From Ahaetulla prasina (lineage: Eukaryota; Chordata; Lepidosauria; Squamata; Colubridae), in the NCBI RefSeq assembly GCF_028640845.1, contig NC_080543.1, positions 1,620,667-1,684,666 on the forward strand: DNA of 64,000 nt, given 5' to 3'. Below the pieces are notes generated by a model, which made no database searches, was not told the DNA's origin, and saw only the letters and a list, made by a program, of their open reading frames with translations. Numbering within the stretch: position 1 is the stretch's first letter; the number at the start of each line of letters is the position of its first letter. Positions 32,992 to 44,900 of the stretch are shown piece after piece. The position numbers were made by a program, and so were the translations under genes.

Positions 32992-35878
32992 AAAATTAGC
33001 CTAGGAGAATTCTTGAAGAATCCTTACTGTCTGTTAGATTTTTAATGATTTATTTTACAAAGTGTCTGCATATGTGCATACCCACATGTGTGTATACAGT
33101 TTTATACAAAATGCATGTGAGGGGTGGCCTTATTTCTTGGTAGGCATCCATTAGCAGCAGAAACAAGCACTTTGGTCTAGTGCTTAAAGCCCCAGGCTAG
33201 AAATGGGGAGATGGCGAGTTCACTTTAGCCATGAAAGACAACTGGGTGACCTAGGGTCAGCTCCTCTCTCAGCCTAACCTGCCTCACAGGGTTGTTGTTG
33301 TGAGGAACATAAAAGACGGAGGGTATGTTGGATCTGTTCACCACCTTGAGATTTGTAAAAATAATAAAGAGATATAAATAAATAAATAAATATATTAGAT
33401 ATGAATGCCATCTTCAGTTTATAAAAAATAATAATAAATTAGTATCCAGGATCTGTGAGGAATTCATTCTTACGATACCTCAGATCAGAGGTGAAATGCT
33501 CCCGGTTCGGACCCAGTAGCGATGGCGGGTGATTCAGAGAACCAGTAGCAAAAATCCCTGCCCCCCCCCATGCCCAGCTGAGCCATGTGATCATCAGAGG
33601 TTTTTTTTTTACTTTTAAAAGCATTTTTTCTTCGGCCAAAAAAATGATGATCGCACGCTCAGCTGGGATCGTTTGAACCTTTTAAAAGCATTTTTTCTAC
33701 TACTGAAGTGGTTGTAAAAAAAATGCCTTTAAAAGGCTCCTCTGGCGATCCCAGCTGAGTTGCCTAATCATCAGAGGTTTTTAAAAGCATTTTTTAACAA
33801 CCTCTTCAGGAGAAGAAGTTGTAGAAAAAATGCTTTTAAAAGTAAAAAAAAAAAAAGTTGGCCACACCCACCCAGTCACATTACTTCCCCCCACCAAGCC
33901 ACGCCCACAGAACTGCTAGTAACAAGTTTTATATTTCACCTCTGCCTCAGATCCTGCTCAGGCGATGGAGCAGAATCCTGGAGGCCTTCCTGGGCTGGAA
34001 GAGGCCTTGGGGGTCCTCTTGTCTGACCCCTTGCTCAGGGCAGAATCCTCAGGGCCAGGGAAAAAGCTCTCCCCACTTGGCTACAAAAGCCCCTTTGCCT
34101 TTTCCCTTTGAGATGGCGCTGCCATCACTAGGGGGGTGGGGAGGCAGGTGGTTGCACTGCTTCAGAGCTCTCCCACTCAGGGAATCCTCCTCCTCCCCCT
34201 CCTACAGAGTGCCTGGCCCTTGGCCCCTGTCCTATTCTTGGGCTCTTTGAAGAGGAAGCCACTCTAATTCCCTGCAGGAGCACAGGATGAGCAAGGGAAA
34301 ATGTGAATGTCCCAGTGGAGCCAGGGTTAAACGGAGCCTAAAGAGCAAAAGCAATGCCAAGAGAAGGAGCTTCTCTTTGTTCCAGCCAGGTCACACCACC
34401 CCTGGACAGTGGGTCCAATTCTGGGGAATGAACAGGAGGCGGGACGCTGACAACCTGGAGTGCGTCCTGAAGGAAGCAGCAAGGATGGCCAGGGTTCTGG
34501 AAAGGAATGAAACTTGCCAGGAACAGTTGCAGGTGTTCAATCAGGTCTGGTTAATCTGAAGGAGAGGAGATCTGCTAAAATATCTTAAAGGAAGCTAGAC
34601 AACAGGGTAGATTGTGAGCAAGGAACAATGAGTTCAAATTACAAAGAAGCAAGTTCAGAAATAATAGTTATGAATGATTCAAGAATGGAACGGGCTGCCT
34701 CAGGAAGTATGGAGTCTCTTTAGCCAGATGCGCTCAGAGATTAGTTATCCTCCTACCTCTCTGACCAGACGCAGACGGTGTTGACAGGGGGGCAGAGATC
34801 GACTCCAAGGTGCCTCATGTGTGGGGTGCCACAGGGGTCGATTCTCTCACCCTCCTGTTCAACGTCTATATGAAGCCGCTGGGTGAGATCATCAGTGGCT
34901 TTGGGGTGAGATACCAACTGTACGCTGATGACACTCAGCTGTACTTTTCCACCCCGGGCCACCCCAGTGAAGCTGTCGAAGTGCTGTCCGGGTGTTTGGA
35001 AGCCGTACGGGTCTGGATGGGGAGGAACAGGCTCAAACTTAATCCCTCCAAGACGGAGTGGCTGTGGATGCCGGCACCTCGGTACAGTCAGCTGCAGATG
35101 CGGCTGTCTGTCGGGGGTGAGTCATTGGCCCCGATGGAGAAGGTACGCAACTTGGGCGTGCTCCTGAATGGTCGGTTGTCCTTTGAAGATCATTTGGCGA
35201 CCGTCTCCAGGAGAGCTTTTTATCAGGTTCTCCTGATCCGCCAGTTGCGTCCCTTCCTGGACCGGGATGCCTTATGCACGGTCACTCATGCTCTCGTTAC
35301 CTCTTGCCTGGACTACTGCAATGCTCTCTACATGGGGCTCCCCTTGAAGAGCACCCGGAGACTTCAGCTAGTCCAGAACGCGGCTGCGCGGGTTATTGAG
35401 GGAGCGGTTTGGAGCTCCCACGTAACACCTATCCTGCGCAGACTGCACTGGCTACCTATTGTTTTCCGGGTGCGCTTCAAGGTATTGGTTACCACCTTTA
35501 AAGCGCTCCACCCAGCGGCTTCAAACAGTGTCGACTGGCGGCCCCCAGGGGGAGGGCCTTCTCTGTGGGGGCTCCGACCCTGTGGAACAAACTTCCCCTC
35601 GGGCTTTGACAACTACCTGACCTTAGGACCTTTCGCCGCGAACTTAAAACCTATTTATTTCGTATGGCTGGACTAGCTTGATTTTTACCTTTAAATTTTA
35701 ATTGAATTTGATGGGTTTTTAAATTTTTGTAATTTTATGGGGGTGTATGTTATTTTAATATTTGGGCAAATTTAAATCAGTTTTTTAAGGGTTGTTTTAA
35801 CTATTGTGTATGTCTGTATTTTATCTGCCTGTTCACCGCCCTGAGTCCTTCGGGAGAAGGGCGGTATACAAATTAAAA

Positions 35879-35956
<78 letters not shown>

Positions 35957-38900
35957 CCATCTGCAAGGGATTCTGGCCCTGGGCTGGGATTGGAGTGAAT
36001 CATCTGCCCTTGGATTCTGTGGTACGCTTCATAATTCTTACCCGCCTCTCAAGCCCTCAGGTTAACCCACTGCAGGCACGCTGGTAATCTTGAGGGACAG
36101 CCAGCTAAGGATTCCTCCTGATTTGCATTGGGAAAATCCCCTTGGCTGTCTTCACTTCCATGAGAGCTTGGGCAGAAGTTCCTGGAAACGTGGCTTGGGC
36201 TGAGGGAACTTTTAGGGAAGTCCCAGTGGCAGATGGCTCTACTCTGTACCTGAGAGCTCAGGTCCTGCAGGTAGCCTTGTGATCACATGACCTCCACACC
36301 TGGGACGACTTTCTCTTACGCTTCTCCTGGTTTTCCCCTGCTAAACTCTCAGTTGCAGGCCCCATTTGCCACCATGAAAAGAAGATCGGGAAATTCATCA
36401 TACGTTTTGGGGTAGAATTGAGGGCTGGGATGAATGTCCAACCTAAAGTAAATCCCCAAGGACTGCAGCAAAAGAGGGGCGGATTCTGTAAATGGCTTTA
36501 ACTTGTGGAATCGGAATGTCAAACTCTTGGCTTAACTCTGGTAGACATTGTGATTGTGGCTTTGGTTTGTTCCTCTACAGCTGGAGCACTACCAAGGCCA
36601 GATGGCTGAGCTGCAGGAATACGTGGACTATGTGCGCGCTCTCAGTGAGGTCATCCAGCAGTGCTATCGCCCTCTGAGCTCCAGTGAAGAAAGTCTGGAA
36701 AACATGGTAAGGTCTTCCTCCTAAACCCTGGTAGAGCCATCCCTTTGGCCAACCCCAAGGGAAGAGCTTGCTGGAATAAAGGAAGACCGTGTTTTTCAAG
36801 AGGTGTTCTCCGGCAGGGCAAGATGGCTCCCGGGGAACTGAGTGGAGCCTCACTGGCCCTTCTTCACCTCCCTTCTCCCTGCACTCCCCCTGGCTCTTTG
36901 GTCTTCCCCTTTAGGGCAGACCCAGGAGAGGGAAGGGGAAGGGGCTCTGCGTCTTCTCTTGCAGCCAGGTGCAAGATCATTCGGCTTCCATTGTGGGCTC
37001 CGTCATTGGGTGGGTGACAGCTGCTGTCCCCTCCTCTTCCACCTGTTGGATCCTTGATCCCTTCGGGGATGGCCATGTAGGGGCTGAGCCTTCTCTCCGT
37101 CCTAGCTCTTGGACACCTGGGACGCCTTCGTGTACCAGCAGCGGGAGGTCTCCGACTTCATCATTTCACGCCGCCTGAGCATCATTGCTGAGCTCAGCAG
37201 CTCCCTCCAGGAAGCGACTCGGGAGCTCCAGGAACTGCTGACTACGGTTACCTTAGGCCGCTTCCAGGACCCAGCCCAGAACCCTTGTGTCATGGAGGAC
37301 GAGCTGATGCAGCTCCTGCAGCGCTTCCAGGCTGTGGTGGGACGTGTTACGGACCTCTGCCACTCGCAGCGGATTCTGACTGGTGGGGGCAGCTGCTGGC
37401 CAAGTCCTGCTGGGGGGAGGAGGGGGTTCACTTGCATGTGACAGGTGAGTCAGGGGTCTCCTGATGCTTTTTGCAGGGGGACGCACGGACCTCTCCCTCC
37501 TCACCAAACAGCAGGAGGTCATCGAGATTCATATCCGCGTCTGGCAGCTGTTCCGCATCGTTTCTGAGCAGATCAAGGAGTGGAAGTGCTTGGCCTTCGT
37601 CAAGGTGAAGGTGGAGACGATGGAGCCGGCCGGAGTTCCTTAGGCCCTTCCTCCAACATGTCTGCCACCCTCCCTGCCCTTTGGCATCCCTGGTGCCAGC
37701 TCCCCTCTGGCAGCAACATCTGGGGGTCCTTTGGAGCAGGGATGCCATTCCATGCTAGTCAGCCGTCAGGATTTCATGCAGCAAGAAATAATTTCATTTG
37801 GCCAAAGTGTGTTGCTCACCTGCCCGCCCAGTTGCATCAGGGAACTCAGCTAGGCTGGGAAAGGTCAGGAAGTCAGCTTTGACATCTGAGCCTGATGGCC
37901 CTGGCCAACACCCCCCACCCCTCCAATTTCCCTGCTTGCAGTTTAGCGCCCCTCTGGCCTTGGAGAAGACAGAGGAATGGCAGAAAGAGGGAGCCAGCTT
38001 GGAGGCTTCTTTGCCCAGCCACCACCGTGTCATGCAGGCCTGCCTATCAGCCATTGGCAACTTCCAGAAGTACCTGCCCTTGCTCCTGAAGCTCGGGAGC
38101 CACTTCCTTAAGCTTGGCTGCTGGAAAGAGATCTTTGCTGGTAAGGGGCTGGTGGGGCTGGCCTTGGAGTGCTGGGAAATGACTGAAGCTGGGCTCGGAG
38201 GAGCTGCACCCTGGAGGATGGCTCTGGGTGTGTGGCTGAATTAGGGGCGTTGGCAGGGAAGATGCCAGGCTGGAGAGGGCAGACGGACGAGTTGAGTGGG
38301 GCTAAGCTGATTTCAGCTGTTCTCTGCTCGTTTTCAGTGATGGGTGCCAAGTGCCCAATGAATATGCAGTTCACCCTGGGCCAGCTCCTCTCCTACCCGC
38401 TGCTGGAATATAGCGATGCCATCTTCAGGGTGAGTGGCTTGGCACGTGACTGGCCAGGGGAAACCGTGTTACTTCTCTTGCTCCTGCTGGGCGGGGCTGT
38501 GATAAAGCTGTCCTCTCCCTTGACCATCAGGTGTATGCCCACGAGAAAAGCCGTCATTATGCCAGAGACACTCTCCTGCGTGTCCAGAGAGCCTGGGCAG
38601 AGAAGCAGTTCCGTCTCGTCAATTTCATCCTCAATGTGCCCTACCAGGAACCGCAGCCGGAACGCTTCCGGCGTCCAACTAGCGGCCGCCAGCGTGCAGC
38701 CAAGCTTGAATACATCTCCAAGGACAGTGGCACCTTCGTGCTGTCAGGTGAGGCCCTAAATAATGCAGGTGTGTTTGCGCTGAGCGTGGACCCAAGGAGC
38801 AGGAGCCAGCAAGGAGGGGTCCCTTACCTATATACCAGGCCCTTTCATGTCGCTTCACTTGTTTCCCTCCTTTCTGGGAGGGGAAAGTGGCATCGAAGTC

Positions 38901-41900
38901 CATCGTCAGCTACTTTTTTATGGTGGGAACCTTTCTCACTCTTCTCCCTCACACAAAGTGGGAGGGGGGGTTGGAGGAATATTGTGCTTAATTTGGGCCA
39001 AACATCCAGACCATCTGCCCTTCCTCTTGGGCTGCACAGATACCACTGAACTGAAGGCTGCTGTGGAGCACAGCATCTTAATCCTCCAGAACATGATCCT
39101 GTCTCCCTTCTCCTCCGACATCCTGGAAGAAGCCAAGAGCTGGGTGTCCACACTGCATACTTTTGGTGAGGAAACAGAAGAGAGGGGTATCCTTTGACTC
39201 GCAGGGCAAAGGAGGCCATCGGGCATCTGCAGTGCACTCATCACCCCAAATCCCTTTCTCTTGGGTGGGAGGGAAGCCAGCAGGAATAGAAGAGATGCTG
39301 GCCTGACCCAGAAGTTGCCGAGCGGTGAAAGAGGAGGCTTCTTTTGACTTGGTTCCAGGTTCAGTGTGCTGTGAGAACCCAGCCAGTTAGACATTCAGGG
39401 ATCAGTGTTAAAAACCCTCGGGTGTCGCAGGATCCCCTTCCCTTTTCTTCCTTCTTGTCTTTCTCTTTTATCCAGAATCCCTTCTTTATGCCTGGGTGAG
39501 TTTCCAACAGAAGTGGGTGTTCCTGAACATGGTTCTTTACGAGATGAACATCACCCTCCCCAGCGCAGAGCTGGTAAGTCAGGCTTGTGCCTGGAAGGAT
39601 CGCCCCACTCCTTTGGGCCCCATTTCCTCCCTTGTTCCATCCTCCTTTTCCATGCCCCCCCGCAGGATTCTCGGTTCCAGCGACTGGATGGCCATTTCCG
39701 GGAGGTCATGCGGCTGACGTGCAACGATCCCCTGGTGCTGTCCAGTGTCCAGTTAGGGCCAGGCTCTAGCCGGGACAGCCGCTTCATTGGGGCCACACTG
39801 CAGGCAGCTTTCCGGGAGGGCTCTGCCGACCTGCAGGGCCTCATCCGGGCCCTGGACTATGTTCTGGAGGCCACCCGGATGGGCTTCCCTCGCCTGTTCT
39901 TCCTCAGCAACGAGGAACTGGTGGCCATGCTGTCCACCGCCAATGAAACTGCGGATGCTTCGGCTTGGTCCCAACGCTGCTTCCCTGGAGTGTGCCAGCT
40001 GGACCTTCTCCTACCCCCAACTTCGCAAAACCTTGACACTGTCTCTGCTGAATTGCCCCTTGTGCAGGTGGTTGGCCTGCTGGGCAGCCACAGAGAGAAG
40101 CTGAAGCTGTGTAGCGCAGTCCCACTCGGCCGGAAAGCAACCCAGTGGCTCTGCGTCCTGGAGCACCACATGAAGGAGTCTGTCTTCAACCAGCTGCAGG
40201 AGTGCGTGACTCAGCGCCTGGCTCTCAGGCCACAGCTGGATTTGGCCTTTGAGCGGCGCCCTGGCCCCATGGAACTGCCCCTGCACTTGGTGGCCGAGTG
40301 CTGGGCAGGGCTGGGCAACACCTTTCCGACCCAATGTGTGCTATTGGCCGAGGAGGCACTGTGGCGGGTGGCGGTGGAAGAAGCCTTCTTGAACCGACGG
40401 CTGCGGAAAGGTCTGGAGCTTAGACTCAGCCTGAAGCTGGAGGCTGTGGTTCACTATATCCGGAATTACCGCAGTGTCCACACCTGGAATCCAGAGCAAG
40501 ACCACCTGGGCATGTTGCTGGGGGACCTGATCGTTGTCACCATCCAACAACGTGATGTCACCTCCCAGTTGCTCAAGCATGAGGAGGCCTCTGTCCACCA
40601 CTTTGAGTGGGCCCGGCACCTCAAGTACAGCGTCCATCTGCTGCCCGAGAAAGCCCGGGCAGTGGGGCTCCCTCTGAGTTGCTCCTGGGTGGGCAGTCCT
40701 CCTGGCTGCTGGGCCGAAGTCCTGGACAGACGCTTCCCTTACGACTATGAGTTTCTGGGCACCAGCTCGCAGCTGCTGGGCAGCCCTTTGCTGGACAGGA
40801 CCTTCCTGGGGCTACTGCTGGCCTTGGAGGAATTCTGCTGCGGAGGCCTGCTGGGCCGCCCAGATGTGGGCAAGTCTCACACAGTGCGGGGCCTGGCCCA
40901 GTTTCTGGGCCGCCACCTGGTCACACTGCACTGCACCAGGCAAATGTCTATCGGCTGCCTTTCCCGGCACCTCTGTGGGGCTGTGCATTCAGGGGCCCTG
41001 CTGCTGCTGGAGTCTTTTGAGCGACTGGAACCCGCTCTGCTCTCTGCTTTCAGCCATCGCCTTGTCGACCTGCAGAGGATGTGTCTGAATTTTCAAGAGG
41101 GGGGCCGGGGGACGACCTCTGGCCAGCCCTCGGCTGTTTTTCCCCCTGCCAGCCCAGGTTCTGAGAGCTCTGAGAGCTCAGAGGAGGGCGAGGCACAGCC
41201 CGCTGGTTTGCCAGAGCTGGGCACTGATGAGGCCGAGCCCTATCAGCCGCGGGTTCTAGGAAACATTCTTTTTGGGGGAAGGCTGCTCCGTGTGCGGGAG
41301 ACGTATGGCTGCGTGGTCACCCTGGAGTCTCTTCCAGAGCAACTGCGTCTGGCCCTGCGCCCCTTGGCAGTGATGCCCCCTGACTTAATGAGACTTGCGG
41401 AAGTCATGCTGCTTGCGGCTGGCTTCCGAGAGGCCACACGCCTGGCGGAGAAACTCTGTGCTTTCCTTGAGTTGGAGAGGATGCTCAATCCTGGGCCCCA
41501 CTTCAGCAGCCCCACCCTCATCCGGAAGGTGATTGGGACGGCCATTGACATTTTGTTTGCTCCCACACCCCGGCAAGACCCTTCACTTTCCAGAGCCAAG
41601 CCCTCTCCTCGGACAGCCTTCTTCCTGGGTCTTGAAGAAGAACCCGCTGTGGTGAAGGCTCTGTGCCGTTCACCCTTGCTCACTGGCCCCGAGGGTCCTC
41701 GGCTGCACAACGTGTATGAGCTGCTCCACGAAGTCTTCCCCAGTGCCTCCCTGCCTCCCTCCGAGCAGCTGCCCCCTCGGCTGCAGAGTGCCCTGGTGGC
41801 TCAGTTGCAGGAGGACAAGCTGCAGCCAGACCCAGACCTCCTCCTGGCTGCCGGTCAGCTCTCCCAGGCGATGCAGGGGGCCACTGGCATCCTTCTCCTG

Positions 41901-44900
41901 GGGCCCTCGGGAAGTGGCAAGACCACCACCTGGCGAACTTTGTCCAAGGCCCAGAGTAGGCTGGCAGCCAGCGATGCCACGCCAGGGATGCAGGATTCGA
42001 GTTCCTGTGAGAAGGCGGCCTTCCGACCTGTAAGTACTGTCTGCTTGTGGCCCAATGCCCTGAGCGTGTCCGAGTTTGTAGGCAACTTGGAAGGCAGCCT
42101 GTGGCAAGACGGGGTCTTCTCCCGGATCTTGCAACGGGCAGCCACCTCAGCTGCAGCTTGTGGGACTGGCGAGGGCAGCTCCCAGCAGTGGTTGGTGCTG
42201 GACGGCGCTGCTTGCCAAGAATGGCTGGAGCCCATCTCCTTGCTCTTCAGTGCCAGGCCTTTCTTCAGCCTGCCCAACGGGCAGAGGCTGCGGGCCCCCA
42301 AGAACCTCCGCTTCCTCTTTGAGATGCTGGACGCTTCAGAGATGCCCCCCTCGGTCTGCACCCACTGCGCCCTACTGCACCTGGAGGGCTCCCGGCTCTG
42401 GCAGGTGCTGCTCTCCTCTGCCTTTGCCCCAGCGCAGCACAAGTACAGCCTCTCCCTGGAGATCCTGTCCACGCTGCACGGCCAGGCCAAGGAGCTCTTC
42501 CCGGCCACCATGGCCTTCCTGCAGCAGCACTGCTGCCCTGCCCTGCTGCCCCACGCCCACCCCCAGCACCCGCTGGCCCAGGGGGTCCAGGAGACCACGG
42601 CCTTTGCTAGGATCTTCCAGGCCCTGCTCAAGCACTACATGCGCCGTGACCAGCTCAAGCCCCGGCCGGCTGTCAAGGTGGCCACAGGTAAGGATGGCCT
42701 GCTGGAGAGCAGGAAGAAGGCAGTGGCTGGGGAATGGGCCTAGTGCCCCTCCCCAAGGAGCCCAGGTAACCCCCCTGCCTTCTCCCTTCCAGAAATCAGC
42801 TCCTGGATGCCTCCCAGCTTGAAGGCTCCCAGCCTGGATGAGGTCCCCACCCATCACCCCCTGCTGGCCCAGAGCATCTTTGTCTTCGCCTACATTTGGG
42901 GCTTTGGGAGCCACCTCCAGACCAGGTAGGGTCCCTGGCCCCTCTGCTCCGCCACTTGCGATCTTTTCCCCAGGGAGGAGGGTTCGGCTGGGGGATGGAG
43001 GAGCCCAGGCGGAGAAGGAGGAGGAAGGCTGGGAGAAGAGGAAAGGAAGCTGCCCTTGCTAGCACCAGGCCAAAGCTATTTTCTCGGGCTCAGCCACCCC
43101 CACCCCCCGGCCCTCCCCTGGGCATTGACGACACACCCCGCCTCACCCCAAAGGCCATCCATGGGTATCCATTTACTCAGCAGGGAAATTGGGAAATGGG
43201 CCATTTGATGCCACAGACAGGGTTGAGGATGAGCTGGTTGGGGTGACTTGAGCTGATACGGTAGCTCTTTATTTTTATTTCATCATCTTCCTTTTATGAA
43301 AACAACAGAAATGTTCCTGAGCTGCTCTACACACTGTTAAATTCAGAGCAGCTAAAAATAAGTTTAGTGTTAGTTAGTTGTTGTATTAAGTTTCCTAAAG
43401 TTAGTTAGTTGTATTAGTTTCCTAAAGGGAGGACCAATTTAAAGTATGTTTATACATCAAGGAGTGAAGGGGCAGTTCAGGAGCCACGACTTGAGAAGGC
43501 CATGTTCCTCTGGAAACCCTTTGTGGCTCTTGGAAGATCCAGGTGGTGAGCTGTTTTTGTTGGATGCAGCCAACAGAGAGGGCAAGCCGTCTGAACGGGA
43601 CAAGCTCCTGGCTGCTCGTCTCCTGCCCCGAGTGGCTCGGCTTGGCAGAAAAGTGTCAAGGGTTTCCCACAGCTTATGTTCTCTGTCATGGTCAGAGGGG
43701 GAGGAGTTGGAACCAGGACCGTCTGACAGGGATGGCACGTCTCCCTTGGCATGGTTGTCCAAAGAAGCAGTTGGATTTTCTTGTCTTTCTTTGAAGGAGT
43801 TTTGCTTCTCATCCAAGAAGCTTCTTCAGCTCTGACCGGATGATAGGGATTGGAAGGTATCAACCATCCCATTTGGCAAATTCAACCAAAGATACTCTCA
43901 GCTCTTTTAGATTACCAAGAGTATAGCTTTATTGAAAGATTCATCTAGGTACAGCAAAAGCAAAGTCAGTTCTGGGATTTTGCCACAAAACCCTACATAG
44001 GTAAAATCCCTTTTTCCCCTCTGGGCCACTCACAGTTCATAGTTCACCAATAGGGTTCAGTTCTTTTGTTTTGGGAAAAGACTGTCTGTGCTGCTCGAAC
44101 ATTTCATAACGTGACCTTGGTGTTTAAACGGCTTGCCGTCAACAGAAGGCTCTCTTGCACTCCAGAGCTTCCCTCCCTCCTTAGGAATTTGCCCTTGCTG
44201 TTTGGCAAACTGAGAGCTACAGCAGGTGCAACTATGGAGTCAAGTGAGGTTTGACAGAAGGATTTATACTGCTTGCAGGCAGCTGGTCATTTGCATTCTT
44301 TTAGAGAGTCTTTGAGGCCGCTTGGAGGTTTGTCTGTGTCCTCAGGGTCACCTGAGTGGTGCAAATGGGTATGGAGCCTTTTTGGAGCTGCTGAAAGGAC
44401 CATGTTGTAGGCTCCACACCCATTTGCACTACTCAGGTGACCCCAGCTTTGAGTCACACCTTTTACCTTTTGCCTTGCCTAGTTTTGAGAACTGCTTTCT
44501 ACTTTTTGCCTTGTGGACTACAGTTGCCTCCTGGACTCGCTCAGCCGAGTGGACTGGACTTGGGACCCTGGACGTTGCCTTGTGAGCGTGCTCCTGCTCT
44601 GTTGATTTTGTTATATACAGACTGTTGTTTGGGGGGGGGGGTTCCTTCAGGGTAGCATGGATGGAGCCTTACCAGTCATTGGAGGGCTGTTTGTTGGAAC
44701 ATTTACTTCAAGCAATAAAGGACACTCTAGAGCCTTGCCTTGCCTTGTCCACCTCGTCATAGCATATTCATCTATTACCTACACTCTATCCCACTATAAT
44801 TCTGTACTTCTTCTAAGCAGCCAAGTGGACCTCCACAATGCAGGTGCTGCCCCAGAGGTGCCCTGCCTCCATACTTCAGGCCCCCAAACATCCCTCTATC

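Noticed and set aside
33165..33260. tRNA gene
   Set aside because: The A-box-like head belongs to a Sauria-type SINE with the SINE body and AATAAA tail; no intact cloverleaf.
34287..34559. Open frame of 90 codons as a possible extra DNHD1 exon
   Set aside because: The exons at 32545-32702 and 36581-36706 join directly in phase 0 and match the known protein order (SQK then LEHYQGQMAELQ). This frame has no dynein similarity.
35772..35966. Poly-asparagine or poly-tyrosine frames
   Set aside because: These are translations of the (ATT)n microsatellite.
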